A stretch of 64,000 bases of DNA, taken from contig NZ_JAFSNZ010000032.1 in the NCBI RefSeq assembly GCF_017447225.1, forward strand, positions 1 to 64,000, given 5' to 3'. The notes under the pieces are model-generated. The model worked only from the letters and a program-made list of their open reading frames with translations, ran no database searches and was not told where the DNA came from. Position 1 is the stretch's first letter, and the number at the start of each line of letters is the position of its first letter. Shown here in pieces: positions 57,976 to 64,000 of this stretch. The translations under genes were made by a program, and so were the position numbers. Origin of the DNA: Methanobrevibacter sp. (lineage in GTDB: Archaea; Methanobacteriota; Methanobacteria; Methanobacteriales; Methanobacteriaceae).

Positions 57976-58833
57976 TTAATTTTTCTTTTTGAAAATATTT
58001 AAAAAAAGTTTTAAAATGCATAAAACAGATATTCCAAGGTAAACAACCAGATTAACTAAGATATTTGACTCATTAGCATGATGTTTTTTATAATATATGT
58101 ACATTGCACGATAGAACTCATAAATAAGTTTAGGCCTTTGTCTTTTACTGCTGGCTCCCTTGAAATGAGTTATTTTATCCTTTCCATAGTATATTATTTT
58201 CCAACCCGCCTTTTTTATTCTGTAACATAAATCAATGTCTTCACCATACATGAAAAATGTCTCGTCCAGTAAACCGATATCATCCAGAATTTCTTTTCTT
58301 GTAAAGATAAAAGCTCCGGTCAAACAATCGATTTCATAGACTCCATCGTCATCCAAATCATCTAGATTGTAATTATCGTCTTCACTATTTGTTGGAATAT
58401 GGAATAACCTGAAAAATGAGTTTTTAACATTAGGGAAAGTTCTTTTACATGCTTTATCAAGAGTATTGTCCTCCAAAAGCACCTGACATCCGCATGCCCC
58501 AACATCCGAATTGTTTTCCATGAATTCGTAAATGTCTTTCAACGTATTCTCCCAAACGACAGTGTCTGAATTTAAGAGAAGAACATACTTTGAATCAATA
58601 GTTTTTAATGCCAAATTATTTCCGGCTGCAAATCCATTGTTTGACGGGCTTGCAATGAATTTTACCTTGTCTTTAAAATATTCTTTCAGCTTTGATAAAC
58701 TGTCATCAGGAGATGCATTGTCCACAACAATGATTTCAATGTCAAATGGATAGGAATACTCCAAAATAGAATTGATAGTGTTTTTAGTTAGTTCAAACGT
58801 TCCATAATTTACAATAACTATAGATAAATCCAT
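57976..58833 (-). CDS. Glycosyltransferase family 2, rhamnosyltransferase-like
   Basis: The 285 residues have the GT2 N-terminal fold (LSIVIVNYGTFELTKNTI), the metal-binding LLNSDTVVW motif (about 90-98) in place of DXD, and the acceptor region FFMYGEDIDLCYRIKKAGWK. A hydrophobic stretch at the C-terminus (LVVYLGISVLCILKLFL) suggests membrane attachment. It resembles rhamnosyl/GlcNAc transferases of wall-polysaccharide loci. It lies 6 nt after the next gene upstream (58840-59796), so it is part of the operon. Confidence 0.88.
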   Translation of the reverse strand: MDLSIVIVNYGTFELTKNTINSILEYSYPFDIEIIVVDNASPDDSLSKLKEYFKDKVKFIASPSNNGFAAGNNLALKTIDSKYVLLLNSDTVVWENTLKDIYEFMENNSDVGACGCQVLLEDNTLDKACKRTFPNVKNSFFRLFHIPTNSEDDNYNLDDLDDDGVYEIDCLTGAFIFTRKEILDDIGLLDETFFMYGEDIDLCYRIKKAGWKIIYYGKDKITHFKGASSKRQRPKLIYEFYRAMYIYYKKHHANESNILVNLVVYLGISVLCILKLFLNIFKKKN

Positions 58834-58839
58834 GATAAT

Positions 58840-59796
58840 TCACTTTTTTAAAAAATTTAATGTGTTAACTATTAATTTATATTCCAGTCTAAAATAGTTT
58901 TTCAGGTTAGACTTTTTAAAATTGACCTTTTGAAGCTGTGATCTTGTGGATAAACCTTCTTTAACACCACTTAAATAAACAGGACCAAATCCCTTTTTCA
59001 AAAAGAAAACATATTTTATTGCAAAACCAAAGAATAGAAAAATGAAATTAATTATTTTCAGCGGAACTGGAAGATTCTTGTAGACTGTCCATACATTATT
59101 TCTTGCAGCAATTTTAACTTTAAAGTCATTGTATCTGCTGCCGCTTGTTGCACTTCCTATATGGTATACAATAGCTTCGGGACAGAGTAAATTTCTATAA
59201 CCGCTGATTTGTGACCGGATAGCCAAATCAACATCTTCCATGTATGCGAAGTATTTTTCATCAAAAAGCCCTAATTTTTCCAATAATGGTTTTTTATACA
59301 AAGCAGCACCTGCACAGCTGGAAAATATTTCAAAAACTTCAGAATAGTCATTTGAGTTTCTGTTTTCACCGGTCTTTTTAGTCCATGCAAGCAGATTGTA
59401 CTGGTCACCGGCATCATCAATAAGTGACTTGTTGTCAGCTTTTAGCATTTTTGCCTGAACGGAAAAAACATCATCATCGCGAATCAAATCAAGCATTGCC
59501 TTAATTGAGCCTTTCTTAATTTCAGTGTCATTATTTAAGGAGAAAATATAGTCATGTTTAGCTTTTGAAATTCCCTGATTTACGGCTTTTGCAAATCCTA
59601 AATTTTCATCATTGCTTATTATAACAACTGGGAAGTTGAAGGAATTGTTTTTAATATAATCTAGGCTTGAATCATCAGATCCATTATCTACAATAATGAC
59701 TTCACCGATGCATTCACTATCACGATTGAGTGAATCAAAATACTTTTTAAGAAATTTAACTCCATTATAATTGGGTGTTACTACTGAAACTTTCAT
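58840..59796 (-). CDS. Glycosyltransferase family 2
   Basis: The 318-residue protein has the GT2 start SVVTPNYNGVKFLKKYFDSL, the nucleotide/metal motif SLNNDTEIKKGS (about 91-102), and AYMEDVDLAIRSQISGYRNL toward the acceptor site. A hydrophobic region follows (IINFIFLFFGFAIKYVFFL), so it is probably membrane associated. It is related to the neighbouring transferase but not a recent copy. It lies 6 nt after the upstream GT gene. The donor and acceptor sugars cannot be assigned. Confidence 0.88.
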   Translation of the reverse strand: MKVSVVTPNYNGVKFLKKYFDSLNRDSECIGEVIIVDNGSDDSSLDYIKNNSFNFPVVIISNDENLGFAKAVNQGISKAKHDYIFSLNNDTEIKKGSIKAMLDLIRDDDVFSVQAKMLKADNKSLIDDAGDQYNLLAWTKKTGENRNSNDYSEVFEIFSSCAGAALYKKPLLEKLGLFDEKYFAYMEDVDLAIRSQISGYRNLLCPEAIVYHIGSATSGSRYNDFKVKIAARNNVWTVYKNLPVPLKIINFIFLFFGFAIKYVFFLKKGFGPVYLSGVKEGLSTRSQLQKVNFKKSNLKNYFRLEYKLIVNTLNFLKK

Positions 59797-59802
59797 AATA
59801 AT

Positions 59803-60759
59803 CTAGATTGAATTTTTAAATTTTTTCCACAATATATAATATAGTTTTGGATTAAATAAAAATAACTTAATTTTTAACTCAAATTTCTTATCTCCTTTAA
59901 AATTAGCTAATTTATTGAATAAATCCAATTCCCTCATTTTTTCAATTACCTCATCATAGTCATAGTCATTATAGAAAAAATAGTTCATGTTGCCAAAAAT
60001 AGCTCTTGGAATCCTTGAATTATAAATTAATTGGACCAAATCCGGATGGGAGAGTTCTCTAAAGAATTCCGCCAAATCTTCCAGAACAGGAATGAAATCA
60101 AAACGTTTTAATTTGGAAGTATTAATTAAAGACTCCTGATGCTGAATATAATAATATGTTATTTCATTGCTTATTTTAATAGAATCACCTAAAATCAGTG
60201 CCCTTAATGCAAAGTCTGAATCTTCACCATAGCTTATATCTTCACGGAATCTTAAATTGTTTTTTCTAATAATATCTGTTTTATATGACAATTGTACAAA
60301 ATTAAAAGGCACTTCCATTCCAAGTTCCAACTTTATAAAGTCCTTGGCTTTAATTTCATCAACATCATAAACATGAGGATTGGATAACTTTTCATTATCC
60401 TTTTTAATCATTTGAATTAAGCTAAAGTCATAATCTGAATTATACAATTCAGATAAATGATTTGTCAATAGATAATCATCTCCATCGACAAATACTATAT
60501 ATTCACCATTTGCTTCATTAATTCCCTTATTTCTAGCAGCACTTACGCCGGAATTTTTCTGATGAATGATTTTATGTGCAATGTCTGAATCAGCAAATTT
60601 TTCTTCAATTATTTTTAATGTATCATCTGTTGAGCCGTCATCTACTACAATGATTTCATAATCTTCAAAGTTCTGATTGAAAATCGAATCCAAAGTGGCG
60701 GAAATATAGTCCTGTTCGTTGAAAACCGGTACGATAACACTCATTTTAACATTACTCAT
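59803..60759 (-). CDS. Glycosyltransferase family 2
   Basis: With the ATG at 60759 (ribosome site AAGGTGG) the protein has 318 residues; an in-frame ATG 15 nt upstream overlaps that site and is rejected. The GT2 fold shows MSVIVPVFNEQDYISATL, the VVDDGSTDDTL motif and FVDGDDYL (about 89-96), a DXD-type metal site, then ISYGEDSDFALRAL. It overlaps the CDP-glycerol transferase gene by 8 nt, which implies translational coupling. It is a likely member of a wall-glycopolymer assembly line. Confidence 0.9.
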   Translation of the reverse strand: MSNVKMSVIVPVFNEQDYISATLDSIFNQNFEDYEIIVVDDGSTDDTLKIIEEKFADSDIAHKIIHQKNSGVSAARNKGINEANGEYIVFVDGDDYLLTNHLSELYNSDYDFSLIQMIKKDNEKLSNPHVYDVDEIKAKDFIKLELGMEVPFNFVQLSYKTDIIRKNNLRFREDISYGEDSDFALRALILGDSIKISNEITYYYIQHQESLINTSKLKRFDFIPVLEDLAEFFRELSHPDLVQLIYNSRIPRAIFGNMNYFFYNDYDYDEVIEKMRELDLFNKLANFKGDKKFELKIKLFLFNPKLYYILWKKFKNSI

Positions 60760-61837
60760 TTTTTCCACCTTCATTAATTACAAAATCAACAACTCTTTCG
60801 GATGCGTGTCCATCAATAAAATCAAATTGTGTTTTTAAAAATGAATTTAAGTTAGAAATATCGATTCCTTCGCGAATAACAGTGATTAGCTCATCATCAT
60901 TATATACAATTGGTCCTGGAAGGTCTTTTTTATAATTCAAGTAAAACCCACGTTCATTGTTTAAATAGTTTTCCAAGTCATAAGCGAAAAATATTATAGG
61001 TTTACTTAACATTGCAAACTCTATCATAATGGACGAATAATCAGTTATTAGAATATCCGCCAGCAATAACAATTCCTGTTCATTTTTATAATTGCTGCAG
61101 TCAATATAATCTCCGTCAACGGAAATATCTTCAGAGTAAAAATTTTTAATTTTCGGATGGAGCCTTAATGCTAAAACATAATCATCAGCCAGCTGTTCAT
61201 TAAATTTCTTCAAATCCAGATAATTGAATACATTATTGTAGAGTTTATCTTCCCTAAATGTAGGGGTGTATAGGATTATCTTTTTATCCGGGGAAATGTT
61301 GAATTTTTTATTGAATTTCTCCCTTAATCCGTCAACATCATGATTTTTAAAATAATAATCCGCCCTGGGAAGACCCAAAGGTTTGATTTTGGACTTGTCA
61401 ATCTGAAATGCTTCGCTGTAATAGTTTTCAATATTTTTTGAAGTGACAATTAAAAAATCAGTATTGTCTGAAATTAGCTTAAGCATATCCTTATTTTCAA
61501 CGCTTCCCCCAAATTTTTTAAAAGCTCCCGGAGCATGCCACAGCTGAATGACTGAAGTTTCATCTTTAAATTTCATGAATGCAATAGGAAAGAAATTGTC
61601 ATTTAAAAAAACATATTTTGAGGTAGCTAATTTTTTTAAGGAAGAGAAGGATATCTTATCCTTATAATAAAAATTAAATTTGTATTGGCCTTTTTTTTCA
61701 AACTCGTTTTTTATATATTCAAGATTGCCGCTGAATGATTCATTGGAATCTATAACAAATGAAATCATATTATCCTGAATAGGAAACTTGGCAAAAATAT
61801 TAAAAATGCTTCCAAATATCTTATGTTTTAAATACAT
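60752..61837 (-). CDS. CDP-glycerol glycerophosphotransferase-like (TagB/TagF) protein
   Basis: The 361 residues match the TagB/TagF family, which polymerises or primes glycerol-phosphate in bacterial wall teichoic acids. Visible family motifs are IQLWHAPGAFKKFGG (about 97-111), YTPTFRED, LALRLHPKI and the C-terminal ADILITDYSSIMIEFAML (about 258-275). In an archaeon it could transfer glycerol-phosphate, ribitol-phosphate or a related unit onto a surface glycan. The donor is not determinable. It is probably of bacterial origin, embedded in a run of GT2 genes. Confidence 0.88.
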   Translation of the reverse strand: MYLKHKIFGSIFNIFAKFPIQDNMISFVIDSNESFSGNLEYIKNEFEKKGQYKFNFYYKDKISFSSLKKLATSKYVFLNDNFFPIAFMKFKDETSVIQLWHAPGAFKKFGGSVENKDMLKLISDNTDFLIVTSKNIENYYSEAFQIDKSKIKPLGLPRADYYFKNHDVDGLREKFNKKFNISPDKKIILYTPTFREDKLYNNVFNYLDLKKFNEQLADDYVLALRLHPKIKNFYSEDISVDGDYIDCSNYKNEQELLLLADILITDYSSIMIEFAMLSKPIIFFAYDLENYLNNERGFYLNYKKDLPGPIVYNDDELITVIREGIDISNLNSFLKTQFDFIDGHASERVVDFVINEGGKNE

Positions 61838-61855
61838 CCAAACTACCCCACAGCC

Positions 61856-62887
61856 CTAAAAAATATCCGTCATTCTGTTTAGTATTCCACGATATCTCTT
61901 GATAGAATTAATAATCTTAAGTATTTCATTATAGTTATCTTCTAAAATAGGATTTGTTAAATTTGAATAGATTCTTTCATTAAATCCTGGAGTTATTTCA
62001 ACATTTTTCTTTAAAAGAGGATTGATAAACTTAATTAACTCTAATTTTTCATTATTACTAATATCACTGAGAACCAGACTTGTCAACCAATAAACGAAGT
62101 GCATGTTAAAGATTATAGCATAAAATTCCGTTAAATTGTAATCTATTAAATATTTATCCAATTCATAGTAACCTTCAACCATTTTCCCAAGATATTTCTT
62201 ATTTCTGATATGAATGGTTGATTTGTCTCCCTCAACATTACGAATGTTGTAGTTATAGCTGAAAAAGTCATCCAAGTAATATGTACATTTTGATGTGAAA
62301 AGAGACACTATAAAAAAGTATAAATCCTCCGCCAACATGCTCTGCAAGAAATGTATATCATTGCCTAGTAAAAAATCCTTTCTAAACATTTTACACCATA
62401 TTGCGGGGTCAATTGAAAACAATCGAGTATCTTCATTAATATCCTTGACTAGAACGTTTTCGCCATTGAACACCGTTTCAACTTCAATTCTTTCAGAAGG
62501 AAAAATCTTATAATAGTTTGTGATAAGCATGTCCACATTTTTTTCACTGGCAGCATTATACATTACCTCAAATGCTTCAGGGACATACGTATCGTCATGG
62601 TCAGAAAATATAACGTATTCAGCGTCTGATAAATCCAAACCTATGTTACGTCCTTTTCCAGGAAATCCATTGTTTTCATCTAAAAATATTGATTTGACAT
62701 TGGAAAAATTCTTATCGAATAATTCGAGCAAATATAAAGTATATTCATCATCGGAATTATCATCAACAAAAACCACCTGAATATTTTCAAAACCAATGCT
62801 CTGATACATCATTGAATCAAAAAAGGCATTTAAAAATAAACCTGAATTATATGTTGGAACAACAACACTCACTTTATATTTTTCCAT
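61856..62887 (-). CDS. Glycosyltransferase family 2 with C-terminal extension (paralogue A)
   Basis: The 343 residues begin with a GT2 domain (YKVSVVVPTYNSGLFLNAFF, then VVFVDDNSDDEYTL and YVIFSDHDDTYV with the DHDD metal site). The C-terminal half is helical and is shared with the adjacent paralogue: IWCKMFRKDFL, then a MLAEDLYF acceptor-type motif and KSTIHIRNKKYL. The enzyme type is often found beside TagF-like genes. It starts 1 nt downstream of paralogue B's stop and is very likely a tandem duplicate. Confidence 0.88.
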   Translation of the reverse strand: MEKYKVSVVVPTYNSGLFLNAFFDSMMYQSIGFENIQVVFVDDNSDDEYTLYLLELFDKNFSNVKSIFLDENNGFPGKGRNIGLDLSDAEYVIFSDHDDTYVPEAFEVMYNAASEKNVDMLITNYYKIFPSERIEVETVFNGENVLVKDINEDTRLFSIDPAIWCKMFRKDFLLGNDIHFLQSMLAEDLYFFIVSLFTSKCTYYLDDFFSYNYNIRNVEGDKSTIHIRNKKYLGKMVEGYYELDKYLIDYNLTEFYAIIFNMHFVYWLTSLVLSDISNNEKLELIKFINPLLKKNVEITPGFNERIYSNLTNPILEDNYNEILKIINSIKRYRGILNRMTDIF

Positions 62888-62888
62888 A

Positions 62889-63938
62889 TTATCTAACCAA
62901 TCTATTTTTTATTCTAGAAAATAAACTTCTATCATTCATATTTTTCTGCGTTTTTGATAACCTATTAGATTCCAAAACCGCTTTATCATATTCCTGATTT
63001 AATATTAATTCGACAAGATTATTATATCTTTTTTTAAAGAAAGGGTCCTCACTATAATATTTACTAAATATGTCTCTTGATTTAATAAATAATTCCTTTT
63101 TATCGGCATCTGAAACTTGAGATAAAACAATTGTATATAACCATGAAGTGAGATGGCTTTTAAAAATAAGTTCGCCATATGATGTCTGGTTTATGTTAAC
63201 CAGCATTTCATCGATTTTATAATAGCCATTTAAAATAGCTTCAATGTATTTACGGTTTCTTACATGAATTGTTGACTTATTATGCCTTGAATCCCTTATT
63301 TTATAGTTATATGAATAAAAATCATTTAGATAAATTATTCCATCAGCCTTTAAACAGGCATATGTTGCAACATAAACATCTTCAGCCAACATCCCTTCTA
63401 AAAAACGAATGTCGTTTTCAATCAGGAAATCCTTTCTAAATAACCTAGTCCATATGGCGGCTGGAACTCTTAAAAGGTTTTCATCGTCACGAAAACTGGA
63501 AACTTCAATTTCACCTTTATCGCCATAAATTGATTTGAATGGAATGGATTTGTCAGTGTAAACCTGATTAAAATTAGATATTAACATGTCATTCTGGGCT
63601 ATTTTATTGTGCATTACCTCAAAGGCATTCTTGGTATATGTATCATCATGATCGGCGAAAATTACATAATCTGCATTGGCATTTTTTAAACCGACATTTC
63701 TTCCAGTCCCAGGAAAACCTGAATTATTATCTAAAAATATGGATTTTACATTCTGATAGGATTCATCGAATTCCTTCAACAGATTCAATGTATACTCATC
63801 AGTTGACTTGTCATCGACAAAAATAACTTCTATATTATCAAATCCCATGCTTTGAGCTTTGATGGAATCTAAAAATTCATTCAAATAATTTCCAGTATTG
63901 TAAGTGGATATAATTACAGATATTTTATAATTAGCCAT
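62889..63938 (-). CDS. Glycosyltransferase family 2 with C-terminal extension (paralogue B)
   Basis: The 349 residues closely resemble the next gene: YKISVIISTYNTGNYLNEFL, VIFVDDKSTDEYTL, YVIFADHDDTYT (DHDD metal site), IWTRLFRKDFLIEND, MLAEDVYVATYA and NKSTIHVRNRKY. Length and motif order are the same. The two proteins may add similar sugars at different positions. It lies 1 nt after the stop of the partial gene at the window edge. Confidence 0.88.
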   Translation of the reverse strand: MANYKISVIISTYNTGNYLNEFLDSIKAQSMGFDNIEVIFVDDKSTDEYTLNLLKEFDESYQNVKSIFLDNNSGFPGTGRNVGLKNANADYVIFADHDDTYTKNAFEVMHNKIAQNDMLISNFNQVYTDKSIPFKSIYGDKGEIEVSSFRDDENLLRVPAAIWTRLFRKDFLIENDIRFLEGMLAEDVYVATYACLKADGIIYLNDFYSYNYKIRDSRHNKSTIHVRNRKYIEAILNGYYKIDEMLVNINQTSYGELIFKSHLTSWLYTIVLSQVSDADKKELFIKSRDIFSKYYSEDPFFKKRYNNLVELILNQEYDKAVLESNRLSKTQKNMNDRSLFSRIKNRLVR

Positions 63939-63939
63939 T

Positions 63940-64000
63940 TTAATCAGTTAAACTATTATATAATTCGATATAATTTTCACACATTTCATTAATATCTTTA
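63940..64000 (-). CDS. C-terminal end of a further glycan-cluster gene (partial)
   Basis: An open minus-strand frame enters from the right edge and reads KDINEMCENYIELYNSLTD before a TAA at 63940-63942. The spacing of one base to the next ATG and the continuing direction show it is part of the same operon. The ending resembles C-termini of glycosyltransferases or glycerophosphotransferases, but too little is present to assign it. Confidence 0.7.
   Translation of the reverse strand, partial: KDINEMCENYIELYNSLTD

Overview
The window is AT-rich archaeal chromosome, most likely from a Methanobacteriales methanogen close to Methanobrevibacter. The evidence is a family D DNA polymerase large subunit, archaeal ribosomal and RNA polymerase subunits (L21e, Rpo4, Rpo11), TFS, an exosome Csl4, RadA and multi-OB RPA, together with heterodisulfide reductase HdrA, a dihydromethanopterin reductase-like flavoprotein, the methanogen regulator MsvR with its F420H2 oxidase operon, and secreted Ig-repeat proteins of the adhesin-like type found in gut Methanobrevibacter. 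There is no rRNA, CRISPR array, insertion sequence or prophage. One tRNA is present, tRNA-Arg(UCG).

Layout. 1-10,700: an acidic repeat protein (cut by the left edge) diverges from polC. It is followed by nrdD (anaerobic ribonucleotide reductase), a small secreted protein, the translation/transcription operon rpl21e-rpo4-DUF655-rsmA-HemK-like methyltransferase, and a SAP/DUF6434 protein. 10,700-17,500: lysine/DAP genes dapF-lysA, a Nudix hydrolase, then a block of secreted proteins (two with Ig-like repeats, one of these ending in a transglutaminase-like peptidase domain) and a decayed frameshifted remnant. 17,500-26,000: argD, a cyclophilin, the operon hisF-ogg-VOC-MFS, a 53-codon Sec61beta gene, and srp54-pus10-moaC. 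26,000-30,500: hpt-dph2, csl4-rpo11-Nudix, TFS with an acidic membrane protein, and tRNA-Arg. 30,500-35,800: a Rad3/DinG-type helicase, cbiL, and msvR divergent from fpaA-rubrerythrin. 35,900-45,100: ileS-purL-moeA-M50 protease and a bacterial-type metK. 45,200-52,700: a DsbA-like protein, DUF192, a DmrB-like flavoprotein with glyA, an MFS carrier, hdrA and an AEC carrier. 52,800-56,400: rpa-radA. 56,500-64,000: a surface-glycopolymer cluster, all on the minus strand, running off the right edge.

The strongest regulatory observation joins two distant loci. Upstream of nrdD lies a perfect 10+4+10 inverted repeat containing TTCGTA-N4-TACGAA, which abuts a TATA box. This is the motif I recall for the redox-sensing repressor MsvR, whose gene lies 29 kb away in the same window. 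The oxygen-sensitive glycyl-radical reductase may therefore belong to the oxygen-response regulon with fpaA and rubrerythrin.

A second pattern is the repeated use of short perfect hairpins at gene ends. About fifteen are listed; many overlap the stop codon and several are followed by T-runs. They look like hairpin-type terminators, unlike the U-tract-only terminators usually described in archaea. Where an upstream in-frame start existed, I chose starts by the GGTGAT-type ribosome binding site a few bases ahead of the ATG.
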